Below, piece by piece: positions 36,462 to 45,578 of a stretch of 64,000 bases of DNA. Position 1 is the first letter of the stretch. Every line of letters starts with the position of its first letter. A program made the position numbers and the translations under genes. The stretch comes from an unicellular cyanobacterium SU2 (GTDB lineage: Bacteria > Cyanobacteriota > Cyanobacteriia > Cyanobacteriales > Microcystaceae), in assembly GCA_002110465.1 (NCBI GenBank), contig NEED01000073.1, positions 62,001 to 126,000 on the forward strand, in the 5' to 3' direction. Below the pieces are notes generated by a model that was not told the origin of the DNA, did not search any database, and was given only the letters and a program-made list of their open reading frames with translations.

Positions 36462-38030
36462 ATGGTTATAAACTCTTTCACGCGATCGCGTCCTATTCGT
36501 TCTTCTTTTGCAACCCTCAGTTTGTTATTTCTGCTGTGGAGTAGTGTTCCAGTTATTGCCCAACCTATCAATACTTCCCCAACTCTAGTAGCCAGTCAAT
36601 CAATTCAACCTTATCTGAATCGGGCGATCGAGCGAGTAACAGAATTTAAACTCGATAATGGCATGAAATTTATTGTCATGGAAAATCATGACGCACCAGT
36701 GGTGTCTTTGGTTACCTATGCGGATGTGGGAGGGGTAGATGAACCCGATGGGAAAACAGGAGTTGCTCACTTTTTAGAACATTTAGCCTTCAAAGGAACT
36801 AAAGACATTGGAACTACTAATTACGCCGCAGAAAAACCCCTTTTAGAAGAATTAGATACCCTGTTTTCCCAGATCAAAGCCGCTAAAGCTGCGGGTAACA
36901 CAGAAGAAGCTGAAAAATTAGCCCAAGAATTCCAAAAAGTTCAAGAAGAAGCGAACCAATACGTCCAACAAAATGCCTTTGGTCAAATTGTGGAAACGGC
37001 TGGCGGAGTGGGGATGAATGCGGCGACTTCGAGTGATTGGACAACCTATTTTTATAGTTTTCCCTCTAATAAACTAGAATTGTGGATGTCGTTGGAGTCA
37101 GAACGATTTCTAGAACCTGTATTCCGAGAATTTTATAAAGAACAGGAAGTTATTTTAGAAGAACGCCGTCTGAGAACTGATAATAGCCCTATTGGTACAA
37201 TGGTGGAGGCGTTTCTCGATACAGCCTTTACAGAACATCCCTATAAACGTCCTGTTATTGGTTATAACCAAGATATTCGTAATCTAACCCGTGAAGATGT
37301 ACGGCAATTTTTTGATACCTATTATGGTCCAAATAATTTAACGTTTGCTATTGTGGGAGATGTCAATCCCGAACAAGTGAAACAGTTTGCTCAAGTTTAT
37401 TTTGGTCGTTATTCGGCTAAACCGGAACCCCCAAAAGTAACTAAGGTAGAACCCCCACAAACCAAAACAAAAGAAGTTACCCTAGAATTACCTTCCCAAC
37501 CTTGGTATCTTGAAGGATATCACCGTCCAGCCATTACGCATCCCGATCACGCTGTTTATGAGGTAATGGCAACTTTATTAAGTTCGGGTCGCACGTCTCG
37601 CCTTTATAAGTCTCTGGTTCAAGAAAAACAGGTAGCGTTAGTTGCTCAGGGATTTAATGGCTTTCCAGGGGATAAATACCCTAATTTAATGTTATTCTAT
37701 GCTCAAACTTCTCCTGGTGCTACGGTAGATCAGGTGGGTGCAGCCTTAGAACAAGAAATTGAACGGTTGAAAACCGAACCGGTTGCTGATGAAGAATTGC
37801 AACGGGTAAAAACTCAACTGAGGGCGGCTTTAGTGCGATCGCTTAATTCTAATTTAGGAATGGCTCGATCTTTGCTCGAATATGAGGTGAAAACCGGAAC
37901 TTGGCGCAATCTTTTTGACCAATTAACGGCTATTGAAGCGGTGAGTGCAGCCGATATTCAACGGGTAGCAACAGAAACATTTACCCCTGAAAATCGGACT
38001 ATTGGCCGAATTTTACCGAAGAGTCAATAA
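36462..38030 (+). CDS. Secreted M16-family zinc protease
   Basis: 522 residues. A signal peptide (residues about 12-34, ending VPVIAQ) sends it out of the cytoplasm. The inverted zinc motif HFLEH is in GVAHFLEHLAFKGT near residue 105, with the distal Glu in EEANQ...; the second M16 C-domain follows (PNNLTFAIVGDVNPEQVKQF, LLSSGRTSRLYKSL). Many cyanobacteria have two M16 genes in tandem; here only one is present. Confidence 0.92.
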   Translation: MVINSFTRSRPIRSSFATLSLLFLLWSSVPVIAQPINTSPTLVASQSIQPYLNRAIERVTEFKLDNGMKFIVMENHDAPVVSLVTYADVGGVDEPDGKTGVAHFLEHLAFKGTKDIGTTNYAAEKPLLEELDTLFSQIKAAKAAGNTEEAEKLAQEFQKVQEEANQYVQQNAFGQIVETAGGVGMNAATSSDWTTYFYSFPSNKLELWMSLESERFLEPVFREFYKEQEVILEERRLRTDNSPIGTMVEAFLDTAFTEHPYKRPVIGYNQDIRNLTREDVRQFFDTYYGPNNLTFAIVGDVNPEQVKQFAQVYFGRYSAKPEPPKVTKVEPPQTKTKEVTLELPSQPWYLEGYHRPAITHPDHAVYEVMATLLSSGRTSRLYKSLVQEKQVALVAQGFNGFPGDKYPNLMLFYAQTSPGATVDQVGAALEQEIERLKTEPVADEELQRVKTQLRAALVRSLNSNLGMARSLLEYEVKTGTWRNLFDQLTAIEAVSAADIQRVATETFTPENRTIGRILPKSQ

Positions 38031-38069
38031 TATTCGTTTCGGGGAATAAAAAGACCATCAATTCCCCAA

Positions 38070-38447
38070 TTATTTTTTTTCAAAGATTTCTTCGGTAATG
38101 ATAACCTGACAATATCCCATGAGTTGTTCTAGGTGATCGCGTACTATCTGTAACCGTTGCTCGGTTGTCCCCTGTTTTCGAGAAGACCGTAAAAACAGGA
38201 GATCAGTTCCCAACAAGCGCAACGTCCGATAAATTTCAGTTTGGATAGACTGATAACGAGAGGCAATTGACGGAGCTAACTCGTCAGTGGTCAACGTCAA
38301 AATCTGCTCTTGGAAAATTCCCTGCACGGCTTGAAAATTTTGGGAGATTTTCCCAATATCTATATTCCTTACGGTGACTTGATCCCCAAGGTTAGTCAAG
38401 GAATCATGAAAATTTTGATAGGATTTTTGATAAGATTTCGGTATCAT
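38070..38447 (-). CDS. PatD-like protein (heterocyst frequency control family)
   Basis: 125 residues, all helical. YQNFHDSLTNL, FQAVQGIFQEQILTL, YRTLRLLGTDLLFLRSSR and HLEQLMGYCQVII resemble my memory of the PatD family, which affects heterocyst frequency in Anabaena. In a unicellular genome the role would differ. A 29-base hairpin (38492-38520) lies upstream of its start. Family assignment is from memory and tentative. Confidence 0.55.
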   Translation of the reverse strand: MIPKSYQKSYQNFHDSLTNLGDQVTVRNIDIGKISQNFQAVQGIFQEQILTLTTDELAPSIASRYQSIQTEIYRTLRLLGTDLLFLRSSRKQGTTEQRLQIVRDHLEQLMGYCQVIITEEIFEKK

Positions 38448-38491
38448 AGATAACTATATCGCGCTAAAATATATTAACTAATATTAAACTT

Positions 38492-38520
38492 AGAGGTTGT
38501 TAGATCGGATCTAAACCTCT
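38492..38520. other. Strong hairpin in the divergent spacer
   Basis: AGAGGTT GT TAGATC G GATCTA A AACCTCT forms an almost perfect stem-loop between the divergent PatD-like and rel genes. A regulatory or terminator role is not determined; no long T run follows on either strand. Confidence 0.5.
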
Positions 38521-38743
38521 TCTTAAACTGGAATTGTTAAGACAAGCATTTATTTTTTCGAGTTAATCCCTCTGCCAATGGTACAAAAAAGAAATACACA
38601 TTAGTACCTTGGGGGTTATTACTACTCAATTTCATATTAATTTCTTCATAAAAGAGTCATTAATCGTCTTTTAAAGAGTGAATCTCCCTAGATCTATCAT
38701 AGCTAACCTTTATCGTACTCATCATTGTCCTATCAACCCCTCT

Positions 38744-40984
38744 ATGAACGTAGTTACCTATCCTGACCCCAAACCGGTAGAATTGCCCCTTCCTGATTGG
38801 CTAAACGAATGTCTAATCGCCTATCAATCGAATCAAGACAGTGAAGATCTGAGCCTAATCTGTCGAGCATTTAATTTTGCCTACCAACTACACGAAGGAC
38901 AATCTCGTAAATCAGGAGAACCTTATATTGCCCATCCCATCGCTGTAGCAGGATTATTGCGAGATTTGGGCGGAGATAAGGCTATGATCGCTGCCGGATT
39001 TCTCCACGACGTGGTAGAAGACACGGAGGTGACACCAGAAGAGATTGAGGAAAAATTTGGGGCAGAAGTACGACACTTAGTCGAAGGGGTGACTAAGCTA
39101 TCTAAATTTAATTTTTCGAGTAAGACTGAACATCAAGCTGAGAATTTTCGGCGAATGTTCTTAGCCATGGCCCAAGATATTCGGGTAATTGTGGTGAAAT
39201 TGGCGGATCGTCTCCACAATATGCGAACCTTAGAACACCTCAAACCGGAAAAACAAGAAAGAATAGCCCTAGAAACGAGAGAAATTTTTGCCCCCTTAGC
39301 CAACCGTCTGGGAATATGGCGGGTTAAGTGGGAATTAGAAGATTTATCTTTTAAATATTTAGAAGCAGAAGCCTATAGAGAAATACAGACCCTAGTCGCC
39401 GAAAAAAGGAGCGATCGCGAAACCCGTTTAGAAAATATTAAAGAAACCCTACGGCAACGTTTAGAAAGCATTGGGGTTCAAGTGTTGGAGTTACAAGCCC
39501 GCCCCAAACACCTGTACGGAATTTATAGCAAAATGCAGCGACAGCAAAAAGAATTTCATCAAATTTATGATATCGCTGCTCTGAGAATTATTGTTCAAAA
39601 TAATGAAGAGTGTTACCGCGCCTTGGCGGTGGTTCATGATGCCTTTAAACCGATCCCTGGACGTTTTAAAGATTACATTGGGCTCCCCAAACCGAACCGC
39701 TATCAATCCCTCCATACGACCGTTGTTGGGTTAACAGGTCGTCCCCTAGAAGTGCAAATTCGCACCCTAGAAATGCACCATATCGCTGAATATGGGATCG
39801 CTGCCCATTGGAAATATAAAGAAACAGGGGGATCTTACCATACAACCCTGTCAGAAGAGGATGAGAAGTTTACCTGGTTGCGTCAACTCCTTGAATGGCA
39901 AAAAGATCTCCAAGATGCCCAAGAGTATGTCGATACTCTCAAAGATAACCTCTTTGATGATGATGTTTATGTCTTTACCCCCCAAGGGGATGTGGTCGCC
40001 CTAGCGCGGGGGGCTACTCCTGTTGACTTTGCCTATCGCATCCATACCGAAGTCGGGAATCATATGAAAGGGGCAAGGATTAATGAAAAATGGTCAGTGT
40101 TAGATACGCCCCTCAATAATGGGGATATTGTGGAGATTATTACCCAGAAAAATGCCCACCCTAGCGTAGACTGGCTGAACTTTGTCGTCACGCCTAGTGC
40201 GCGAAACCGTATTCGCCAATGGTTCAAGCGATCGCATCGAGACGAAAATGTAGCCCGAGGACGGGAGATGTTAGAGAAGGAATTAGGCAAAAGTGGCTTA
40301 GAAGCCTTACTTAAGTCTGATCCGATGCAAAGTGTGGCTGAAAGGTTGAATTACCAGTGTGTGGAGGACTTACTAGCCGCCTTGGGGTATGGAGAAGTCA
40401 CCCTCAATCAGATTGTTAACCGACTCAGGGAAATTACCGTTAAGACCCAAGAAGAAGAAATTCCAGCGGAGAAGACTCGATTTTCTAACCCTTGTCCTCC
40501 GGCTTCTTGTCCAGCCAAACAAAGTAAATCACCGATTATGGGGGTTGAAGGGCTAGTCTACAACATCGCAGGTTGTTGTCACCCTCTCCCTGGAGAACCC
40601 ATTATTGGGATAGTAACCAGAGGGGCTAGAGGAATTTCCATTCATCGTCAAGGGTGTTCTAATATAGAAAATGTACCAGGGGAACGATTGATTCCGGTGC
40701 GTTGGAATCCGACCGAAGAAAATGGCAATAATAAAACCTATCCCGTGGATATTGCGATTGAAGCCCTTGATCGTGTGGGAATTCTTAAAGATATCTTGTC
40801 TCGTCTGAGTGATAATAACATCAATGTTCGGAATGCGGGGGTAAAAACCAGTCGTAATAAACCAGCGATGATTAATTTACGAATTGATATCCGCGATCGC
40901 CAACAACTAGAATGTGTTATTAGTCAAATTAGAAATCTGAGTGACATTCTTAATATTCACCGTGTTAATAGTGTGGAATCATAG
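38744..40984 (+). CDS. Bifunctional (p)ppGpp synthetase/hydrolase
   Basis: RSH enzyme of the stringent response. About 746 residues from ATG 38744 (an upstream GTG at 38678 would add 22 residues without family similarity). HD hydrolase: GFLHDVVEDT near residue 85. Synthetase: GRFKDYIGLPKPNRYQSLHT near residue 310 with RFKD, the RxKD form of bifunctional enzymes. TGS domain: DVYVFTPQGDVVALARGATP near residue 410. C-terminal zinc-finger region has AGCCHPLPGEPIIG, and an ACT domain ends the protein. All parts appear intact. Confidence 0.95.
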   Translation: MNVVTYPDPKPVELPLPDWLNECLIAYQSNQDSEDLSLICRAFNFAYQLHEGQSRKSGEPYIAHPIAVAGLLRDLGGDKAMIAAGFLHDVVEDTEVTPEEIEEKFGAEVRHLVEGVTKLSKFNFSSKTEHQAENFRRMFLAMAQDIRVIVVKLADRLHNMRTLEHLKPEKQERIALETREIFAPLANRLGIWRVKWELEDLSFKYLEAEAYREIQTLVAEKRSDRETRLENIKETLRQRLESIGVQVLELQARPKHLYGIYSKMQRQQKEFHQIYDIAALRIIVQNNEECYRALAVVHDAFKPIPGRFKDYIGLPKPNRYQSLHTTVVGLTGRPLEVQIRTLEMHHIAEYGIAAHWKYKETGGSYHTTLSEEDEKFTWLRQLLEWQKDLQDAQEYVDTLKDNLFDDDVYVFTPQGDVVALARGATPVDFAYRIHTEVGNHMKGARINEKWSVLDTPLNNGDIVEIITQKNAHPSVDWLNFVVTPSARNRIRQWFKRSHRDENVARGREMLEKELGKSGLEALLKSDPMQSVAERLNYQCVEDLLAALGYGEVTLNQIVNRLREITVKTQEEEIPAEKTRFSNPCPPASCPAKQSKSPIMGVEGLVYNIAGCCHPLPGEPIIGIVTRGARGISIHRQGCSNIENVPGERLIPVRWNPTEENGNNKTYPVDIAIEALDRVGILKDILSRLSDNNINVRNAGVKTSRNKPAMINLRIDIRDRQQLECVISQIRNLSDILNIHRVNSVES

Positions 40985-41027
40985 TCCAAAGACCTTAACG
41001 ATTGTTAAGATTGGGAATTGACAAACA

Positions 41028-41411
41028 ATGCAATTCTTACAATTTTTGATGGTATTCTTAGGGGGTGGCTTAGGAAGTTGCTCCCGATATTTTGTAAGTC
41101 AAGTGATTAGTAATGAATTAGAATTAAAATCAACCTTTCCTTTGGCTACATTGACAGTTAATCTTGTAGGCTGTTTTATTATTGGGATTTTTATCGGACT
41201 AATAGAACGGTTTCAATTACATCCTAATTGGACATTATTATTAGCAACAGGGTTTTGTGGTGGGTTTACTACATTCTCTTCTTTTTCTTATGAAAATCAT
41301 TTATTGCTAAAAAACAACGAATATTTATTAGGATTAAGTTACACACTGATTAGTTTATTTTGGGGATTTGCTGCGACTTTTTTGGCTATTTTTATGGTTA
41401 GAAGATTTTAA
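41028..41411 (+). CDS. crcB: CrcB/Fluc fluoride channel
   Basis: 127 residues with four membrane helices. GGGLGSCSRYFVSQ, TLTVNLVGCFIIGIFIG and GFCGGFTTFSSFSYE are the signature segments. It exports fluoride as a dual-topology dimer. It begins 44 bases after the rel stop and has no room for a fluoride riboswitch of its own, so it is probably cotranscribed with rel. Confidence 0.95.
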   Translation: MQFLQFLMVFLGGGLGSCSRYFVSQVISNELELKSTFPLATLTVNLVGCFIIGIFIGLIERFQLHPNWTLLLATGFCGGFTTFSSFSYENHLLLKNNEYLLGLSYTLISLFWGFAATFLAIFMVRRF

Positions 41412-41506
41412 GTCTTAGAGAGTGTTTGTAAACAAAAAATTAAGTTTATTTTGGTCGTCTTATCGGTTGCTGATCGACCCTTTAGGGTTGATTGTAGGGG
41501 GTAAAT

Positions 41507-41782
41507 CTGAACTTCCCCCCATATTTATATACTACTTTTACCCCAAAACCTTCTATAGATAGGCTTTTGGGGCATATCTCTTTTGTGTCCATGTATGGAT
41601 ACAAAAGAGATATGTTGACAAAATTTTGGCGATCGCTGTACTGTAGAAACACATAGGTGCAGTTCCCTCAAACCCACTTCATAGACGCTTCGGAGAGATT
41701 GTACCCAGTAACGGGTAGGACAAAAATCGCTATAACTACCTCTAGGTAAGGGTTTTATCATTTTTTGTGGGGGGAAGTTCAG
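41507..41782. mobile_element. 276-bp element with 15-bp perfect inverted ends
   Basis: CTGAACTTCCCCCCA at 41507-41521 and its exact complement at 41768-41782. Inside are a hairpin CCCCAAAACC...GGCTTTTGGGG (about 41541-41572) and a very strong one at 41573-41614 (arms of 19 bases with one mismatch). A 78-codon frame on the minus strand fills it but has no recognisable domain. No target duplication is clear. It looks like a non-autonomous element. Confidence 0.6.
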
Positions 41783-41802
41783 CTATATTGGTTGGGAGGA
41801 TG

Positions 41803-41982
41803 AACGTGGAAATTACGCAAGGAAAAACCCCTCAAAAGGCTTTTGAGGGGTTCGTCAGTGTGATCAAGGCTAAATATCGAGAGGCTTCAAATTGTCCTGA
41901 GTGTGAGAGTTATGCTTTACCTGGAGAGATAAAGCGTTGGGGCTGTTGTTCGATGTGCTCCTACAAGTCGGTATCCTTTTGA
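41803..41982 (+). CDS. Possible small zinc-ribbon protein
   Basis: A frame of about 59 codons after the inverted-repeat element. It has two cysteine pairs (CPEC and, after SYALPGEIKRWG, CCSMC), a zinc-ribbon pattern. The ribosome-like GGGAGG lies directly before ATG 41803, and a GTG six bases later is an alternative start. A perfect palindrome (41826-41852) lies inside the frame, which lowers the chance that it is a real gene. Confidence 0.3.
   Translation, partial: NVEITQGKTPQKAFEGFVSVIKAKYREASNCPECESYALPGEIKRWGCCSMCSYKSVSF
41826..41852. terminator. Terminator-like palindrome
   Basis: AACCCCTCAAAAG GC TTTTGAGGGGTT is a near-perfect 12-bp-arm palindrome, a shape typical of strong hairpins. 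No long T run follows; a terminator role is tentative. Confidence 0.4.
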
Positions 41983-42311
41983 TGGTCAAACTTTTTCAGG
42001 GTTTCCTTGAATACTTCTGGATAATGTTTGTTGGCAAAAATTCATCCCGTCAGCATAGCTGAGGGTCTTCGTTTTTGCATTTTAGAAATAAATAGTGTAA
42101 AGGTGGGGCTGGTTTTTTGTGAAAATATTTTCACCAACTAGCAAATCAGTAAGCTTGTATCAATAATAGTGTACTTGTACTTTTTTGTCCAGTGGAGCCG
42201 ATTTGTGGGAAAAGTAGAATAAAAATACTATCGAATGAACCGACGGAATTCGTGGAAGCCTTGGCAAATCAGGTGTCGGTTTTAAACGACGATCCCTCAA
42301 CCACGCGGCTT
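41983..42311. other. Gene-free spacer with an IS605-like hairpin
   Basis: About 330 bases without a supported gene. On the minus strand CCCTCAGCTATGCTGACGGG (about 42045-42065) makes a hairpin followed by ATGAATTTTTGCC, a layout that resembles the right end of IS200/IS605-type elements. No transposase or TnpB is present here. Confidence 0.35.
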
Positions 42312-42660
42312 TTACCGAGAAATAGTTGGCAGAATGCGAAACAGCAAGGTTAACAATGCGGTGGAAACGGCCACGACAATGGGAATAACTAGAGACTTAA
42401 CCCCTTTCAGGTCTGATACTTCAGTGACTAAGGTATTTTGAACCGTTTTAATATCCCTAACGGTTTCCTTGAGGTTGCTGACTTCTGTTTTGAGTTCAGC
42501 GAGTTCTATTTTGATCGTCCCAATATCTTCGGATTGCTTATCCATTTTTTGGGACAAGTCCTTCAATTTCTCGTTAGTCTCTTTTTGATTCCCTTCCAAT
42601 TTATCCTCAATCCGCTTGAGAACTTCTGCTATTCAATTGTTTCCCAAGTTTCGGTGTTCT
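42312..42660 (-). pseudogene. Coiled-coil/TM protein gene with damaged N-terminus
   Basis: An open frame of 95 codons (start Met at 42599, MEGNQKETNEKLKDLSQKMD) encodes a coiled coil and a C-terminal membrane helix (VKSLVIPIVVAVSTALLTLLF). In the same frame upstream, IAEVLKRIEDKL is coded without a start and is blocked by TGA. The preceding residues ETWETI are in another frame, consistent with a 5-base insertion (GAATA) at about 42631-42635. A palindromic repeat (42667-42697) replaces the expected start. The C-terminal part could still be made from the internal Met. It is a paralogue of the truncated gene at 3277-3435. Confidence 0.6.
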
Positions 42661-42666
42661 TACTTC

Positions 42667-42697
42667 CCCCTAACCCCCCTTTATTAAGGGGGGAACT
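42667..42697. repeat. CCCCCCTTTATTAAGGGGGG palindromic repeat
   Basis: A palindrome with CCCCCC / GGGGGG arms around TTTATTAA, next to a CCCCCTAA tract. This type recurs widely in cyanobacterial genomes. It lies at the lost start of the coiled-coil pseudogene and ahead of the end of the PfkB gene. Confidence 0.65.
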
Positions 42698-42707
42698 CAA
42701 TCGTAAT

Positions 42708-43697
42708 TTAGGATGTCACTAAAGATTTTAATTCTTTCGTGGTTAAACGAGGACCATAATTGGTAACAATGCGAGAAGACGCTCGTGAAGCGAGATCCCC
42801 TGCTTGGCTATAGGTCATCCCGTGGGTGATCCCATACAGGAATGCCCCCGCATACATATCTCCTGCACCCACAGTATCAACAGCCTCTACAAGGTAAGGA
42901 GAAATTTCAAGTAATTCCTGACCGTCAAAAATTAACGATCCCTTTGAGCCACGGGTGATCGCAAAGCCTTGGGCTAAGGTTTTGAAATAGGCGATCGCCT
43001 CCGAGAAATCCTCAGTATCAGAGATTTTTAGGGCTTCTGCTTCATTAGCAAAAATAAAATCTAACCCCGATCCAATAATCTTTAACAAACCATCCTTAAA
43101 AAACTCGGCCATATTAGGATCAGATAAAGAAAAAGTTGTTTTAACTCCCGCACCTTGGGCAATTTCCCTAGCTTTAATAGCTGCTGCTTTAGCCGTTGGG
43201 GAAGTCACTAAATACCCCTCTAAGTAAAGATATTCAGAGTCGGCGATCGCTTCGGGGACTAATTCTTGTTCAGATAAATTACCTGTAATTCCCAAAAACG
43301 TATTCATCGTGCGATCAGCATCGGGGGTAACCATCACTAAACATTTTCCCGTGGTTCCTTCTTCCCCATCGCCGTTGTGTTCATTGGTATCTAACCCACA
43401 CTGACGCAAGTCGTCTAAATAAAACCGTCCTGCTTCATCATTGGCAACTTTACACGAATAAAACCCTTGACCACCGAGTTGGCTAATGGCAACCATGGTA
43501 TTAGCCGCAGATCCCCCACCACTTTGCTTACATAGTTGTCCATTTAGCTTTTGGACTAACTCCCCTTGACGAACTTCATCAACGAGAGTCATCACTCCTT
43601 TATCGATGTTTAATTCTTGAAGTAATACTGGTGAAACTTCAAACTCCATATCTACTAAAGCATTACCAACACCGTAAACGTGATACTTTTTACCCAT
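42708..43697 (-). CDS. PfkB-family carbohydrate/nucleoside kinase
   Basis: About 329 residues from ATG 43697, chosen for its GGGAGT ribosome site and the family start [18 protein letters not shown]; a longer frame to 43742 has no support. PfkB signature 1 includes [20 protein letters not shown]. Signature 2 is [18 protein letters not shown] near residue 280 with the catalytic Asp. Often annotated as adenosine or ribokinase-like; the substrate cannot be fixed from sequence. Confidence 0.9.
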   Translation of the reverse strand: MGKKYHVYGVGNALVDMEFEVSPVLLQELNIDKGVMTLVDEVRQGELVQKLNGQLCKQSGGGSAANTMVAISQLGGQGFYSCKVANDEAGRFYLDDLRQCGLDTNEHNGDGEEGTTGKCLVMVTPDADRTMNTFLGITGNLSEQELVPEAIADSEYLYLEGYLVTSPTAKAAAIKAREIAQGAGVKTTFSLSDPNMAEFFKDGLLKIIGSGLDFIFANEAEALKISDTEDFSEAIAYFKTLAQGFAITRGSKGSLIFDGQELLEISPYLVEAVDTVGAGDMYAGAFLYGITHGMTYSQAGDLASRASSRIVTNYGPRLTTKELKSLVTS

Positions 43698-43869
43698 GAA
43701 TACTCCCTGGTTTAACAATAACCCTATTTTGTTTAATTGCATTTTAGGGTAACAGAAGCATTCATATCATAGCTTTGGTGAATTTGGCAATTAATCAGAC
43801 CTAAAATTAATTATTAATAGTGGTTTAAAAACATTCATGTCTCACGTATAAACTCTATCCTCATCATCA

Positions 43870-43906
43870 AAAAAGTTGGAGAATGAATAAAAATCCCCCA
43901 ACTTTT
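43870..43906. terminator. Hairpin with A and T flanks, bidirectional terminator shape
   Basis: AAAAAGTTGG ... CCCAACTTTTT, with a spacer of about 15 bases. It lies just after the stop of the YiaAB-like gene (minus strand) and could end that transcript. Confidence 0.65.
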
Positions 43907-43925
43907 TACAAGTTAGAGGGAACAG

Positions 43926-44204
43926 TTAAATTGTATTATGTTCACTGAGAAGTTTTTCAACCCTAGCTTCTTCAACACGGGAGGTTAATTTAGTCCCTTC
44001 GTATATATCCCGTTGGGTTTTTACTAAACTAATGGTGGAACCGATGGTAAAGGTTAAACCCATTCCCATAAAACCCTTGATCCATGTGTCAACTGGTAAA
44101 TAAATGATCCCCATTGAGGTTGCAGAAACTGCAACAATAAATGATAACCAGGTTTGAATAATCCAAGCTGGACTATGATCTTGGTTACGATTAGATTTCG
44201 CCAT
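43926..44204 (-). CDS. YiaA/YiaB-family inner-membrane protein
   Basis: 92 residues with two membrane helices (WIIQTWLSFIVAVSATSMGI and WIKGFMGMGLTFTIGSTISL) and a basic loop after the second (VKTQRDIYEGTKL). The YiaAB two-helix domain is of unknown function. It is followed by a terminator hairpin. Confidence 0.8.
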   Translation of the reverse strand: MAKSNRNQDHSPAWIIQTWLSFIVAVSATSMGIIYLPVDTWIKGFMGMGLTFTIGSTISLVKTQRDIYEGTKLTSRVEEARVEKLLSEHNTI

Positions 44205-44348
44205 TAATCTTCTTCCCTTGCTGTAACAAACATCAAAATAGTCTTAGCTTTCAGTTTAATACTATTACTTTAGGTAAGAATCGGGGATAAATGACAGTTT
44301 TTTAATTGGCTCTTTTTAAAAAAAATATAGATGATAAAAATATTGTAT

Positions 44349-45248
44349 TTAATTTACATCACTTTTTTCTGTGTTGACCAAATAGTCATTAAACTCTTGT
44401 TGATCAAAATGATAAACAGTACGAATAGGGTAAGGAATCGTAATATCTTCTTGATCAAAGGCTTGTTTAATTGCGATTATCACCTTACTTTGAATTCGTC
44501 TTACTATTGCTTGAGAAGGGTTTGTCCAGTAGCGTACAACTAAATCTATTGAACTGTCTCCAAAACTGATTAAATCAACTTCAGGTTCGGGAGTTTTTAA
44601 AATTTCTTCGATACTGTCAACAGTTTTTAATAAAATTGCTTTTGCATGAGGTAACGGGGTATTGTAATCGACTCCAACTCCTAAATCTGTTCGTCGAGAA
44701 TTAAACGCTGTTCGCACTTGTACTGCACTGGTAAATACAGTTGAATTAGGCAATAAAATACGTTCACCTTGATACGTCCGAATTTGAGTTGTCCGAATAT
44801 TGATCGTCTCAACGGTTCCTTCGTATTCACCAACAATAATCTGATCCCCCATATTAAAAGGTTCTTGAATTAATAAAAGGACTCCCGCTAAAAAGTTTTT
44901 AAAAATATCTTGAAAAGCAAAACCAATGGCTACTGAACTTATTCCCAAAGTAGCAACAACATCCCCTAAACGTAACCCTGGAAAGGCGATAATACTTGCT
45001 AAGATAACTCCTACTACCCAGGATAAAATGTAAGCACTTTTGCTAAATAATAAACGCAGAGACTGACTACGAATGGTTTTTTGACCTACCCTAGTGGCTA
45101 CTTTTTCAATAAACTTGGCTAAAAAGCGAGTTAACAATACAATAATGATAGCAAACAATAGGGCTGGGATCGCCTTGATAGCATTACCAATAAGTTCACT
45201 AACACTCTCTACCACTGTTGACATAATGATGCTCATTTTTTTCGACAA
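44349..45248 (-). CDS. MscS-family mechanosensitive ion channel
   Basis: 299 residues. Three N-terminal membrane segments; the pore-lining TM3 and start of the beta domain are LGISSVAIGFAFQDIFKNFL then LIQEPFNMGDQIIV near residues 100-135. The cytoplasmic vestibule domain follows (RTTQIRTYQGERILLPNS, then VDYNTPLPHAKAIL). It releases solutes when turgor is high. A single gene, divergent from nothing nearby. Confidence 0.93.
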   Translation of the reverse strand: MSKKMSIIMSTVVESVSELIGNAIKAIPALLFAIIIVLLTRFLAKFIEKVATRVGQKTIRSQSLRLLFSKSAYILSWVVGVILASIIAFPGLRLGDVVATLGISSVAIGFAFQDIFKNFLAGVLLLIQEPFNMGDQIIVGEYEGTVETINIRTTQIRTYQGERILLPNSTVFTSAVQVRTAFNSRRTDLGVGVDYNTPLPHAKAILLKTVDSIEEILKTPEPEVDLISFGDSSIDLVVRYWTNPSQAIVRRIQSKVIIAIKQAFDQEDITIPYPIRTVYHFDQQEFNDYLVNTEKSDVN

Positions 45249-45487
45249 TACTATTTCTATTGGCTCTAAAATTTTGATCTCTTGGGATTATAACACTTTA
45301 TGAAGAAACGTGATGTTATGTTAATTTGATCTATTCATAGAGAGACACGAATTAGGACAAACAATTAAGAGATAGTAGTCCCCCTTAAGATTAGAACAAA
45401 TTAAATCGCTAAAACTCAATCTATAATAAGGCTTTTAATTCTACATTCTGCATTCTGCTATGGTTGATAAGAAAAATAGTATCGATA
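45249..45487. other. Spacer without a gene
   Basis: About 240 bases between the MscS start and the terminator of the coiled-coil gene. It is A/T-rich and presumably holds the mscS promoter on the minus strand. Nothing else is seen, apart from a CTACATTCTGCATTCTGC direct near-repeat at about 45443-45460. Confidence 0.4.
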
Positions 45488-45514
45488 AGAAAAATGCGAG
45501 ACTAAAATCTCGCA
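45488..45514 (-). terminator. Intrinsic terminator of the stress coiled-coil gene
   Basis: Minus strand TGCGAGATTTTAGTCTCGCA hairpin (45495-45514) followed by TTTTTCTT. It lies about 65 bases after the stop at 45579. Confidence 0.85.
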
Positions 45515-45578
45515 AGTGGGGTTAGTCAACAAAATTAAGTTTTTTATTTTCTCAGTAAACTATTGAACCAAGAAACTT

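Noticed and set aside
40984-41028. Fluoride riboswitch ahead of crcB
   Set aside because: Only 43 bases separate rel and crcB, which is too short, and no matching motif is visible.
41525-41761. A 78-codon minus-strand frame inside the 276-bp element
   Set aside because: It spans the two hairpins and lacks any recognised domain; kept only as part of the element.
41826-41852. Palindrome considered as an origin or attachment site
   Set aside because: It is a single hairpin without DnaA boxes, integrase or duplicated core; terminator-like is the simpler reading.
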